Positions 9,549 to 18,166 of a stretch of 64,000 bases of DNA are shown here, piece after piece (the first letter of the stretch is position 1; every line of letters begins with the position of its first letter). The notes under the pieces are model-generated. The model was not told the origin of the DNA, did no database searches, and saw nothing but the letters and a program-made list of their open reading frames with translations. Source of the DNA: a bacterium. GTDB lineage: Bacteria; Cyanobacteriota; Vampirovibrionia; Gastranaerophilales; Gastranaerophilaceae. The stretch spans positions 1 through 64,000 of the forward strand of contig JAFQNF010000026.1 in the NCBI GenBank assembly GCA_017396025.1. The letters run 5' to 3'. The translations under genes were made by a program, and so were the position numbers.

Positions 9549-10397
9549 TTATATTTTTTCTATTTTTTCGATTACGTTTTTAATTATATTTTCAGGAGTT
9601 GAAGCACCAGCTGTAACTCCAATATTTTCTGATTTTTCAATTAGATTTTTAAATTCATCTAAATCATCGGCTGTTTCAATATGGATAGTTGAAGTAATGT
9701 CCTTCAAAATTTCTGCCAAATGAGTTGTATTTGCACTATTTTTTCCGCCAACAACTACCATCAAATCTGATGTTTTTGCAAGTTCTTTTGCTTCCTGTTG
9801 ACGCATTGTTGTTGATTTACAAATTGTATTAAATACTTTCAATTCACTAGAAATTGGAAGTAAATATGCAATAATTTCTTCTAATAATTCTATTTTTTGA
9901 GTTGTTTGAATAACAACACCAACTCTCTTATGAGCTTTTATCTTGTCTGTTAATTCTTTCAAAGAATCTAAATCTTGAACAACAAAAACATTTTCACTAT
10001 AGATTCGAGCATTTGCATTAATTGCAACAACTTCTGGATGTTCAGGCTTACCAAGAATCAAAACAAGGAAATCTTCTTGAGCTAGTTGAATTGCTTTTTG
10101 TTGAACTTTTTTAACGTCTAAACAAGTCAAATCAACAACCTCAAAACCTTTATCTGTAATTTCTTTTATTTTTTGAGGTGCCATTCCATGACTTCTAACA
10201 ATACAAATACCTGTTTCATTTTCAGGCAAAACATCAACAGTCATTATACCCATTTCATCCAGTTCTTTAATAACATGAGAATTATGGATTAATTCGCCTA
10301 AAACCCAAACTTTTTTAGATGCATTTTCTGCTTTAATCTTTTTAGTTGTTTCGACTGCTCTTTTGACTCCGTAACAAAAACCTGCGCTTTGAGCCAA
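9549..10397 (-). CDS. ispH: 4-hydroxy-3-methylbut-2-enyl diphosphate reductase
   Basis: IspH/LytB, the [4Fe-4S] enzyme that makes IPP and DMAPP at the end of the MEP isoprenoid pathway. Visible cluster-ligand regions are AGFCYGVKRA near the N-terminus, DLTCLDVKK and NTICKSTTMRQQEA; the motif TAGASTPENII closes the protein. The start is uncertain. The annotated TTG puts the first Cys at residue 8, while homologues have it near residue 12. The frame stays open upstream and encodes IKRNIK before the LAQSAGF motif, but holds only ATT (10415) or ATA (10403), not ATG or GTG, as alternatives. It probably forms an operon with rpsA. Confidence 0.95.
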   Translation of the reverse strand: MAQSAGFCYGVKRAVETTKKIKAENASKKVWVLGELIHNSHVIKELDEMGIMTVDVLPENETGICIVRSHGMAPQKIKEITDKGFEVVDLTCLDVKKVQQKAIQLAQEDFLVLILGKPEHPEVVAINANARIYSENVFVVQDLDSLKELTDKIKAHKRVGVVIQTTQKIELLEEIIAYLLPISSELKVFNTICKSTTMRQQEAKELAKTSDLMVVVGGKNSANTTHLAEILKDITSTIHIETADDLDEFKNLIEKSENIGVTAGASTPENIIKNVIEKIEKI

Positions 10398-10617
10398 TTT
10401 TATGTTTCTTTTAATTGTCCTAAACTTCCATTCATTGAACTAGCAAGATTTTTCAATCTCACAGTAATTTTTTTATAACATGAACATATTTTGATTTCAA
10501 ATACCATTATTTCTAAAACTAATTTCATGTAAAAAAGATGTAATAAATTACAATTTTTTGTTAATAAAATCGTTTTTGGGTTTTTTATTAATCATAAGGT
10601 ATCGAAAATAAAAAATA
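10398..10617. other. Divergent intergenic region, no gene seen
   Basis: This AT-rich spacer separates ispH (minus) from the repeat-containing metalloprotease-like gene (plus). It contains long T and A runs and AT-rich potential promoter elements for both directions, but no strong hairpin, RNA gene or open frame that I can support. Confidence 0.4.
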
Positions 10618-12132
10618 ATGCAAGTAACTAAAAATGAATATAATCCTTCTTTTGGAAGGAATCTAAATTCAATAACAAATTCAACTGTTGGTTCAACTAC
10701 GGCCAGCAGAGTTGGCTATATAACAAATTCAACAACAGCCTCAACCACTGCCTCAAAAAAATCATCCTTTAAGAATTCAACTACAGCTTCAACAACAGCT
10801 TCAACTACAGCCTCAACGACTGCCGCGATGGGGTTGATGCATTTATTCTCAAAGTCCTATGAATTTGAGAGAAAAAGCATTGATGACATTAAAGAATATT
10901 CAACAAAAATTTTCAATAACGCTTGTAACCAAGCAAACATAAATGATGAATCAAAACCAAGATTTGAAATCGAATTAAATGATAAATTACTTATTATAAA
11001 AGATGGAAAAGAATCAGTAATTAAAAAGCCTAGTAATTATGAAAGTATTAATGGACAAGGACAATATAATTCTGAATCACACACTGTTAAAATAAATGCA
11101 AATAATTGTATGACATCAAAAGAGTTTGAAGAGACAATCGCTCACGAACTTTATCACGCAAAAGAAGCAATTATTAGAAATGGTCTATCGCAAGAAGAAA
11201 GAAATACTGTTGTTAAAGATGTTTTAGTTGAAAATATCTTAAATGGGGACAATGACAAAATTATTTATTCTATAAACGGTTCAAATTATCAAATTTTCAG
11301 AACCCCAATTACAGAGCAAAAGGATAGACAACATATTGTTGATTTTGCAAATAATCATTTATTTACAGACAACAAAAAGTCATCAAAAAAACTAGAAAGA
11401 TATTATCAATTACATTATGAAACACCACAACACAAAAGAACAACCGCAGAAAAAATAGAACTTAAACATTTAAAACATGAACTAAAAGATTACATAAAAG
11501 ATTTTGATACATTAAGTGAAAACGTAACAGTAAAAAATAAACTAAAAAAAGATGGAGAAAAAGACTTATTTAAGTATCTAATCTCAATCGAAAATCGTTA
11601 TCATTACTTTAGAAAACAAGAACAAACAAAAACAAACTACATACCAACAGAAGAAGAAAAAGCAAACATCAAAGAATCTATTGCATCAAATATTGAAGCA
11701 GTAGAAGGAAACTATGCTTTTGAGGCTTATTTAAAAGAAACAGGAAACGAAAAAAGTTTTATAAAAAAATTATTTTCTAAAAAAGATAATATGTATATGT
11801 CTGATTTCAACAACTACAAACAAAGCAAAGAAGAGTTTTTAGCAAGACAACACGGAAAAGATTTGTTAATTGAAGAAATTGAACAAAAAGAAAAATTAAC
11901 ATTAAGAGACAAACTTGCAATAAGAAAATTAAAAAATGCAAAAAAACTTGAAGAAGCTCAATTTAATTTGTACAACACAAACAAAAGATACAGAAAAAAT
12001 CCAAACTTTGAAAATTGGTTTGATTTCTTTAAAGCAACAATGAAAATATCCACTTATGTAAATAAAACATTGATTATGGGGTCACTATCTATTAGTTCAC
12101 CAGAAATGAGACTAAATTCACTTATTGGCTAA
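10618..12132 (+). CDS. Putative HExxH zinc metallopeptidase with N-terminal Ser-Thr-Ala repeats
   Basis: A 504-residue protein without a close family that I recognise. After an N-terminal NPSFGRNLNS segment comes a low-complexity tract of STTA/STTAS units (about residues 20-71). Around residue 176 the sequence AHELYHAKEA gives a HELYH zinc-metalloprotease motif (HExxH), inside a helix that follows EFEETI, as in many zincin catalytic helices; the third zinc ligand is not certain. The rest is helical and very Lys/Glu/Asn-rich. There is no clear signal peptide. Function as a protease is inferred from the motif only; a structural role with a chance HExxH is the alternative. Confidence 0.6.
   Translation: MQVTKNEYNPSFGRNLNSITNSTVGSTTASRVGYITNSTTASTTASKKSSFKNSTTASTTASTTASTTAAMGLMHLFSKSYEFERKSIDDIKEYSTKIFNNACNQANINDESKPRFEIELNDKLLIIKDGKESVIKKPSNYESINGQGQYNSESHTVKINANNCMTSKEFEETIAHELYHAKEAIIRNGLSQEERNTVVKDVLVENILNGDNDKIIYSINGSNYQIFRTPITEQKDRQHIVDFANNHLFTDNKKSSKKLERYYQLHYETPQHKRTTAEKIELKHLKHELKDYIKDFDTLSENVTVKNKLKKDGEKDLFKYLISIENRYHYFRKQEQTKTNYIPTEEEKANIKESIASNIEAVEGNYAFEAYLKETGNEKSFIKKLFSKKDNMYMSDFNNYKQSKEEFLARQHGKDLLIEEIEQKEKLTLRDKLAIRKLKNAKKLEEAQFNLYNTNKRYRKNPNFENWFDFFKATMKISTYVNKTLIMGSLSISSPEMRLNSLIG
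10683..10831 (+). repeat. In-frame short tandem repeats coding STTA units
   Basis: Degenerate 12-15-bp units of the type TCAAC(T/A)ACAGC(T/C)TCA recur about ten times inside the 5' end of the metalloprotease-like gene. They are interrupted by spacers coding RVGYITN and KKSSFKN. Third-position variation between units shows that the array has diverged under protein-level constraint or is old. Confidence 0.8.
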
Positions 12133-12179
12133 AACATTTATTTTATTTGGAGTATACTAATATTGAAAGAAGGAATACT

Positions 12180-13586
12180 ATGTATAATCCAAAATCAAAA
12201 AATGCAGAAGAATTTATATCACACGAAGAAGTTTTAGAAACAATAAAATATGCTCAAGAGAATAAAAATAATATTGAGCTTATAAATAAAATTTTAGAAA
12301 AAGCAAAAAAGAAAAAAGGACTAAACCATAGAGAAGCTAGTGTTCTTTTAGCAAGCGACAATAAAGAAATTTTTTCTTTAGCAAAAGAAATAAAAGAAGA
12401 TTTTTATGGAAATAGAATCGTTCTATTTGCACCACTATATTTATCAAACTACTGCATAAATGGATGCACATATTGCCCATATCATGCACAAAACAAGCAC
12501 ATTCCTCGCAAAAAAATGACACAAGAGGAAATCAGAAATGAAGTTATAGCGCTTCAAGATATGGGACATAAACGTTTAGCATTAGAAGCTGGTGAAGATC
12601 CTGTAAATAACCCTATTGAATACATTTTGGAATCAATAAAAACAATTTACTCAATAAAACATAAAAATGGTGCAATTCGCCGTGTAAACGTAAATATTGC
12701 AGCTACAACAGTTGAAAATTACAAAAAATTACACGAAGCAGGTATTGGAACATATATTCTTTTCCAAGAAACATACAAAAAAGATACATATGAACGTTTA
12801 CATCCAACAGGTCCAAAGCACAACTATGTTTACCATACAGAAGCTATGGATAGAGCTATGCAGGGCGGAATAGATGACGTTGGTATTGGCGTATTATTTG
12901 GACTTGAAGATTATATGTACGAATTTGCTGCAATTTTAATGCACGCAGAACACTTAGAAGCAACTTATGGTGTTGGTCCACATACAATTAGCGTTCCACG
13001 AATTAGAAAAGCTGATGATATTGACCCAACAGCGTTTAAAAATGCTATTGATGATGAAACATTTAAGAAAATAGTGGCAGTAATCAGAATAGCTGTACCA
13101 TATACTGGAATGATTATTTCAACTCGTGAAAGCAAAGAATGTAGAAAAGATTTGCTTGAACTTGGCGTTTCTCAAATTTCAGGTGGTTCAAAAACAAGTG
13201 TTGGTGGATATTATAAACCAGAAAAAGAAGAAGAAGATTCATCTCAATTTGAGGTTAACGATAATAGAACACTTGATGAAGTTGTTAATTGGCTTATGGA
13301 ATTAGGATATCTTCCAAGTTTCTGCACCGCTTGTTATGGCAACAACAGAACAGGCGAAAGATTTATGGAACTATGCAAAGAACAACAAATCCATAATTTT
13401 TGCCATCCAAATGCAATAATGACACTAAAAGAATATTTAACTGATTACGCTTCAGATACAACAAAAGAAACAAGTAAAGAATTGATTTTAAAAGAAATAA
13501 ACACTTTAAAAGATGAAAAAATCAAAAAAATTGTTTTAGAAAATCTTGAAAAAATCGAAAACGGAGAACGTGATTTTAAGTTTTAG
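12180..13586 (+). CDS. hydG: [FeFe]-hydrogenase maturase HydG (radical SAM tyrosine lyase)
   Basis: HydG cleaves tyrosine to supply CO and cyanide ligands of the hydrogenase H-cluster. With the ATG at 12180 (ribosome binding site AGAAGGAA 7 nt upstream) the product has 468 residues. A TTG 33 bp earlier is in frame but has no such site. The radical-SAM cluster motif CINGCTYC is at residues 92-99 (CX3CX2C). The C-terminal auxiliary cluster motif CTAC...C (CX2CX22C, residues 382, 385, 408) separates HydG from ThiH. No hydE, hydF or hydrogenase gene lies nearby. It implies fermentative H2 metabolism. Confidence 0.95.
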   Translation: MYNPKSKNAEEFISHEEVLETIKYAQENKNNIELINKILEKAKKKKGLNHREASVLLASDNKEIFSLAKEIKEDFYGNRIVLFAPLYLSNYCINGCTYCPYHAQNKHIPRKKMTQEEIRNEVIALQDMGHKRLALEAGEDPVNNPIEYILESIKTIYSIKHKNGAIRRVNVNIAATTVENYKKLHEAGIGTYILFQETYKKDTYERLHPTGPKHNYVYHTEAMDRAMQGGIDDVGIGVLFGLEDYMYEFAAILMHAEHLEATYGVGPHTISVPRIRKADDIDPTAFKNAIDDETFKKIVAVIRIAVPYTGMIISTRESKECRKDLLELGVSQISGGSKTSVGGYYKPEKEEEDSSQFEVNDNRTLDEVVNWLMELGYLPSFCTACYGNNRTGERFMELCKEQQIHNFCHPNAIMTLKEYLTDYASDTTKETSKELILKEINTLKDEKIKKIVLENLEKIENGERDFKF

Positions 13587-13674
13587 ACATTAAAACAATA
13601 CATAAGCAATGTTAGCGCTAGTTGTTTTGTATAAAATAATTTTTCTGTCAAACTTTTTCAGAACAAGAGGTTTT

Positions 13675-13766
13675 CGTCTTTGCGAGGAACTAGGTGACGA
13701 AGCAATCTCGTGATTCGAAGTTATTGTAAAAGACTGCCACGCAAACAATGTTTGCTCGCAGTGACG
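13675..13766. repeat. Dispersed palindromic element (CATTGCGAGG...GCAATCTC type)
   Basis: A 92-bp element with imperfect terminal inverted repeats (CGTCTTTGCGAG at one end, CTCGCAGTGACG at the other). It includes GACGAAGCAATCTC and GACTGCCACGC blocks, the hallmark of a widely dispersed palindromic repeat type seen in many bacteria. A second partial copy of the same motif lies inside a phage gene at 43167-43197. The open frames that cross it on either strand are products of the repeat, not genes. Confidence 0.8.
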
Positions 13767-13767
13767 T

Positions 13768-13942
13768 TTGTTAATAAAAATAAAATTAGAAACCATATGT
13801 GGAGGTTCGTAAGTTCACTTGCTGAGACAATAGCTGGGCTTCATCTGTTTGAATGCGCTTTGCGCATGAGTTATGAAGCCTTGAGTAGAAGCTAGTGAAA
13901 TAGAACCGAACATCCGGTTGATAATTTTATTTTTATTAACAA
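13768..13942. repeat. MITE-like 175-bp element with 21-bp perfect terminal inverted repeats
   Basis: The ends (13768-13788 and 13922-13942) are perfect 21-bp inverted repeats beginning TTGTTAATAAAAATAAAA. The interior folds back in register: AACC/GGTT, GGTTC/GAACC, TTCACT/AGTGAA, TAGCT/AGCTA, GGCTTCAT/ATGAAGCC and a terminal ATGCGC-TTT-GCGCAT hairpin. Almost the whole element therefore forms one long imperfect stem. It directly abuts the palindromic element to its left. It could be a non-autonomous mobile element or a structured RNA; I see no coding capacity. Confidence 0.75.
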
Positions 13943-14060
13943 CAGAACCTAGTTATAACATTACTTATGTAATACAAGCGAAATCTAAAACTCATTAAAA
14001 CATTGATTTTAATATTCTTTACTAATAAAATAAAGTTATAAATACACGATTGGAGCAAAT

Positions 14061-14339
14061 ATGAGCGAGAATAAAATAATTGTTACTATTTTAGGAAAAG
14101 ATGGCGTAGGTATTGTTGCAGAAATCTCGGCAGTACTTGCAAAACATGGTGTTAATATAGAAGACATTAGACAAACAATTATGCAAGGTTGCTTTGTTAT
14201 GATTCTTTTAGCTGATATCAGTAAAGCAACAACTTCTTTCAAAGAATTAAAAGATTCTATTACCGAATCAGGAAAGAATTTAGGTATGGAAATCTGGATT
14301 CAAAAGAAAGAAATTTTTGATAAAATGCACACAATTTAA
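14061..14339 (+). CDS. ACT-domain regulatory protein (UPF0237 type)
   Basis: A 92-residue single ACT-domain protein: KIIVTILGKDGVGIVAEISAVLAKHGVNIEDI is the family's first strand-helix unit, followed by the second beta-alpha-beta unit. ACT domains bind small ligands, often amino acids. It is followed at 12 bp by the UPF0210 gene, and this two-gene pair is conserved across many bacteria, so the two proteins probably act together. The ligand is unknown. A GGAGC ribosome binding site precedes the ATG. Confidence 0.9.
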   Translation: MSENKIIVTILGKDGVGIVAEISAVLAKHGVNIEDIRQTIMQGCFVMILLADISKATTSFKELKDSITESGKNLGMEIWIQKKEIFDKMHTI

Positions 14340-14351
14340 GGATTTATATAG

Positions 14352-15719
14352 ATGTCTTTTTTCAACGAAAATTCAATTATTGAAACTATCAATATGATTA
14401 AAGTCCACAACTTGGATATTAGAACTGTAACACTAGCTCTTAGTTTACGTGACTGTTGCGGTGAAAATGTTCGTGAAGTTGGTGACAAAATCTACAATAA
14501 AATTACAAAATATGCTAAAAATTTATACACTTACGCATCTGAAATTGAAGATGAATATTCAATTCCAATTATAAACAAAAGAATTTCAATCACTCCAATT
14601 TCATTGATAGGTGAATCTTGCAAAGACTACGACTATGTTTATCTTGCAAAAGTTTTAGATGAAGCCGCAAAAGAAGTTAATGTTAACTTTATCGGTGGTT
14701 TTTCTGCTCTTGTTGAAAAAGGTTGCACAAGAGGTGATATTGCTTTAATTGAAAGCATACCAGAAGCTTTAAAACAAACACAAAGAGTTTGTTCATCTAT
14801 AAACTTAGCGTCATCAAAAGCTGGTATCAATATGGACGCTGTTAAAAAAATGGGCGGAATTATCAAACAAGCAGCTAATTTAACTGCTGACGCTGATGGT
14901 ATTGGCGCAGCAAAACTTGTTTGTTTCTGTAATGTTCCAGGCGATAATCCATTTATGGCTGGTGCTTTCCACGGTTACGGCGAACCAGAATGTGCACTAA
15001 ACGTGGGAGTTTCTGGTCCTGGTGTTGTTCGCGCAGCAGTTGAAAACTTACCTAAAGACGCAGACTTTGGCGAGTTAGCTAACAAAATTAAACAAATCGC
15101 ATTTAAAATTACTTCAACAGGTGAGCTTGTTGGTAGAAGAATGGCGCAGAAAATGGGAATTCCATTTGGTATTATAGACTTATCTTTAGCACCAACACCA
15201 GCAGTTGGCGATTCTGTTGCTGGTATTTTCCAAGCAATGGGCTTAGAACACGCTGGCGCACACGGAACAACGGCAGCACTTGCAATGCTTAATGATGCCG
15301 TTAAAAAAGGTGGCATTATGGCAAGTTCTTATGTTGGTGGTTTATCAGGTGCATTTATTCCTGTTTCAGAAGACGCTGGCATGATTGAAGCAGCAAAACA
15401 AGGGGTACTAACATTTGATAAACTTGAAGCAATGACTTGTGTATGTTCTGTTGGTTTAGATATGATTGCAATTCCAGGTTCAACTTCAGAAAGCACAATT
15501 TCAGGAATCATAGCTGATGAAATGGCTATTGGTATGATTAACAAGAAAACAACAGCTGTTAGGATTATTCCTGTTCCAAATAAAGAAGTTGGTGATTACG
15601 CTGTTTATGGTGGTTTGTTAGGTGAAGCACCTATCATGCCTGTAAACAAATTATCATCAGAAACTTTTGTAAACCGAGGCGGAAGAATTCCAGCACCTAT
15701 TCACAGTTTAAATAACTAG
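14352..15719 (+). CDS. UPF0210 family protein (PFL-like fold)
   Basis: A 455-residue protein of the UPF0210/DUF711 family, related in fold to glycyl-radical enzymes but of unsettled function. Recognisable segments include the N-terminal [23 protein letters not shown], the central [23 protein letters not shown] region and the C-terminal [13 protein letters not shown]. The first and the last of these are family recognition rather than known active-site residues. It is partnered with the ACT gene upstream in a two-gene operon. The length matches the family (about 450 residues). Confidence 0.92.
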   Translation: MSFFNENSIIETINMIKVHNLDIRTVTLALSLRDCCGENVREVGDKIYNKITKYAKNLYTYASEIEDEYSIPIINKRISITPISLIGESCKDYDYVYLAKVLDEAAKEVNVNFIGGFSALVEKGCTRGDIALIESIPEALKQTQRVCSSINLASSKAGINMDAVKKMGGIIKQAANLTADADGIGAAKLVCFCNVPGDNPFMAGAFHGYGEPECALNVGVSGPGVVRAAVENLPKDADFGELANKIKQIAFKITSTGELVGRRMAQKMGIPFGIIDLSLAPTPAVGDSVAGIFQAMGLEHAGAHGTTAALAMLNDAVKKGGIMASSYVGGLSGAFIPVSEDAGMIEAAKQGVLTFDKLEAMTCVCSVGLDMIAIPGSTSESTISGIIADEMAIGMINKKTTAVRIIPVPNKEVGDYAVYGGLLGEAPIMPVNKLSSETFVNRGGRIPAPIHSLNN

Positions 15720-15730
15720 GGAGTTACCCA

Positions 15731-16315
15731 TTGTTTTTAAAGATTAGACGATATTACCTCTTTCATAAAATGTATGAAAAAGGAATACACAAAGAGAACC
15801 TAGGGGAATACCCAAAGGCTTTACATTACCTTTTTTATGCTCTTTCACTTAAGGGTACATCTTTAAAAACATACAAAGCCATCGCTCGTGTTAATAGAAA
15901 AAATAGACAATTTTTAAATGGTTTAGATTTCTATTCAAAAGCAATTGCTATATTTCCAACAAACGCTGAAATATACGCGCTTAAAGCCGATTTACACAGA
16001 AAAATAAAAGAATATGATTTGGCAATAAAGCACTATGATGAAGCAATTAAACTAGATTATGCAAATACAGAATATTATATTAGAAGAGCACAAATAAAAT
16101 TTTTCTTGGATGATATTCAAGGTGCAATAAATGATTATACAGCAGCAATTGCTCACGACAATAAAAATAGTTATTTATATTCTCAACGTGGATTTTGTAA
16201 GCTTGTAAAAAAAATATTTGATGGAGCAAGAGAAGACTTTGAACAAGCTAATAAGTTATCTCAAAACAACAAACATATAAAACAAATGATAGAAATAATA
16301 AAGGAAATAAAATGA
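15731..16315 (+). CDS. Tetratricopeptide-repeat protein
   Basis: A 194-residue protein with about four TPR units (for example NAEIYALKADLHRKIKEYDLA and NSYLYSQRGFCKLVKKIFDGA). TPR arrays mediate protein-protein contacts; the partner is unknown. Translation probably begins at TTG, which has a GGGAG ribosome binding site 7 nt upstream. An in-frame ATG 13 codons later lacks one. The stop overlaps the start of the next gene by 4 bp, so the pair TPR and SGNH-like protein is probably translated together. Confidence 0.8.
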   Translation: MFLKIRRYYLFHKMYEKGIHKENLGEYPKALHYLFYALSLKGTSLKTYKAIARVNRKNRQFLNGLDFYSKAIAIFPTNAEIYALKADLHRKIKEYDLAIKHYDEAIKLDYANTEYYIRRAQIKFFLDDIQGAINDYTAAIAHDNKNSYLYSQRGFCKLVKKIFDGAREDFEQANKLSQNNKHIKQMIEIIKEIK

Positions 16316-17271
16316 AAAAAATAATAATCTACAACCTTATAGTACTTTTTTCGCTATTTTGCATCCTTGAGTTTGTATCATATTTATATGTTAGATATGA
16401 TGCAGGTGATTTTCTAACAGAAATGAAAAAAATTGCCAAAATTGAAGGTAACAAAATGCCAACGCAAAGATATGCTCCGGTGAAATTATATGAGCAATCT
16501 AATTATGGAGATTATTACAGAAAAACTCTAGTTTCTACAAATAAAAATTCAAAAAAAGGAAGTGTTCTATTTTTTGGTTGTTCTTATACATATGGTTCTT
16601 ATTTAGATGAAAATGAAACTATATCAGCAGTCGTAAACAAAAAAACAGGTAGAACAACAATCAATAGAGGGATGGAAGGCGGAGGAATATACAACACAAT
16701 ATACGACCTTAAGAATGAGAAATTTTATGAAGATATTCCTCAGGCACCAGAATATATTGTATACACTTTTATAAATGACCATTTAAACAGAATTTCAATT
16801 CCATATAAGGCAAGTATAATTTTTAATCACGATAATCCTGTATACTATTTGAATTTTGGTTATAAAGAAAAAAATGGGGAGCTTGTAGAAAATAGACCTT
16901 CAAAATTCATATTACCGTTTTATGGTTTGTATACAGTTAAAGCTTGGCACTACCTTTACGCAAATCGATTTGCACATACAACAAAAGAAGAAAAAATGCT
17001 ATCGCTACTTAATGCAACAAAGAAAATAACAGATGCTAAATTTCCAACTTCAAAATTTGTCATTATAGATTATAAAGATGGTGGTCGTTGCCTAATGCAA
17101 GAATCACTAAAGCAAAATCTTATAAAAAATGGTTTTATTATATACCATGCAGAAGAATTAGCTGGACATGAACTCGATAGTGAAAAATGGCGAGGTCCAG
17201 ATAAAGAACACCCTAGCGCTGCTGCAATTGAAGATGTTGCAAATGGGTTAATAAAAAATCTTAATCTTTAA
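16312..17271 (+). CDS. SGNH/GDSL-hydrolase-like membrane-anchored protein
   Basis: A 319-residue protein with one N-terminal hydrophobic anchor (about residues 4-23, IYNLIVLFSLFCILEFVSYL) and an SGNH-like domain. The nucleophile block reads FFGCSYTYG, a conserved Gly occurs in INRGMEGGGIYN, an Asn in INDHLN, and the C-terminal D-x-x-HP block is DKEHPS. These fit an SGNH-type esterase or deacylase acting outside the inner membrane. The substrate is not evident. It overlaps the TPR gene by 4 bp, and its 3' end overlaps the convergent acyltransferase gene by 11 bp. Confidence 0.75.
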   Translation: MKKIIIYNLIVLFSLFCILEFVSYLYVRYDAGDFLTEMKKIAKIEGNKMPTQRYAPVKLYEQSNYGDYYRKTLVSTNKNSKKGSVLFFGCSYTYGSYLDENETISAVVNKKTGRTTINRGMEGGGIYNTIYDLKNEKFYEDIPQAPEYIVYTFINDHLNRISIPYKASIIFNHDNPVYYLNFGYKEKNGELVENRPSKFILPFYGLYTVKAWHYLYANRFAHTTKEEKMLSLLNATKKITDAKFPTSKFVIIDYKDGGRCLMQESLKQNLIKNGFIIYHAEELAGHELDSEKWRGPDKEHPSAAAIEDVANGLIKNLNL

Positions 17272-18166
17272 ACATATCGTAAAAATGGTAGAACTGAAAT
17301 GGCGCAAGTTCTACCATTTTTTCTGTAAACATTACAAATTCCTTTTTCATTTTTTCCAATGTTTCTTTTTTCGTTTCCTCTGGATAAAACTTTTTTAGAT
17401 GCAATTTATACTTATCATTCTTTTCTTTTAGCGCACTAATAAAATAGGTTGGAACTTCCATCATCTGAGCAAACTTGAATGTTCCAAGAGGAAAATCAAC
17501 CTTATGATTTAGAAAATCCGTTTCAAAATTAATGCTATTTTTAGAGGTTCTATCTCCTGCCATAAATACAACAAAGTTATTATCTAATTTTTCTTTTATT
17601 TCTATTGAAGTATTTATATCTATATCTTCAACAGGATACAACAAAATTGGCTGTTCTGTAGTAATTTTTGCAATAAAAGAATTAAATATCTTGCACTGTT
17701 CTTTTGCTAAAAATACACAAACACCTTTGCAATTATTTTTTGCGTTAGAAAGCATTAGTGCACGCATTACATCAATATTCCCAATATGATTACAAATAAA
17801 AAACATCCCTTTTTCTTTTGCTAAATCATCAAAAAGTTGTGCTCTACTTTCCTCATTCGCAAACTCAATTTTATTTGGTGAAAAATTATCAGAAAATATT
17901 TCCATTCTATCAACAAGCGCAAAAGAATAAGACAAACAATGCTTATAAACATTAAAAAATGAATCTTTTTGTCCTATTATTTTCAAATACTTTTTAGAAG
18001 ATTCTTTTATCTTTTTTGCGCCTAATAAAGCGAAAAAAGTAACAAAAAACACGATAAATTTTACTATATTTTTACCTAAAATTTTATAAATATACCAAAG
18101 CAGAAGCAGTCTTTTTTCACCGGCTGCTTGTTCTTTTACCTCGTGCCATTTCATTTTTTCATACAC
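17261..18166 (-). CDS. LpxL/HtrB-family acyltransferase of the aryl-polyene-like cluster
   Basis: A 301-residue lysophospholipid/lipid-A-type acyltransferase. The N-terminal segment KWHEVKEQAAGEKRLLLLWYIYKILG is typical of the LpxL-like enzymes of aryl-polyene clusters. A membrane helix follows, and the HX4D catalytic motif appears as NHIGNID near residue 130. It probably transfers the finished acyl chain to a lipid or glycolipid acceptor at the inner membrane. It is the last gene of the long minus-strand operon and overlaps the upstream methyltransferase by 16 bp. The functional role is inferred from family and context. Confidence 0.85.
   Translation of the reverse strand: MYEKMKWHEVKEQAAGEKRLLLLWYIYKILGKNIVKFIVFFVTFFALLGAKKIKESSKKYLKIIGQKDSFFNVYKHCLSYSFALVDRMEIFSDNFSPNKIEFANEESRAQLFDDLAKEKGMFFICNHIGNIDVMRALMLSNAKNNCKGVCVFLAKEQCKIFNSFIAKITTEQPILLYPVEDIDINTSIEIKEKLDNNFVVFMAGDRTSKNSINFETDFLNHKVDFPLGTFKFAQMMEVPTYFISALKEKNDKYKLHLKKFYPEETKKETLEKMKKEFVMFTEKMVELAPFQFYHFYDMFKD
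17281..17325 (+). terminator. Terminator embedded in the end of the convergent acyltransferase gene
   Basis: A perfect 15-bp stem (AAAAATGGTAGAACT paired with AGTTCTACCATTTTT) with an 11-nt loop and a following T-run lies 10 bp beyond the SGNH-like gene. It also encodes the last residues of the minus-strand acyltransferase, so one sequence serves as coding region and terminator. Confidence 0.85.

Noticed and set aside
13590-13895. Open frames on both strands (68 and 61 codons) between hydG and the ACT gene
   Set aside because: They are read through the palindromic repeat and the foldback element; encoded peptides such as HCEQTLFAWQSF are typical of repeat translation, and no ribosome binding site precedes them.
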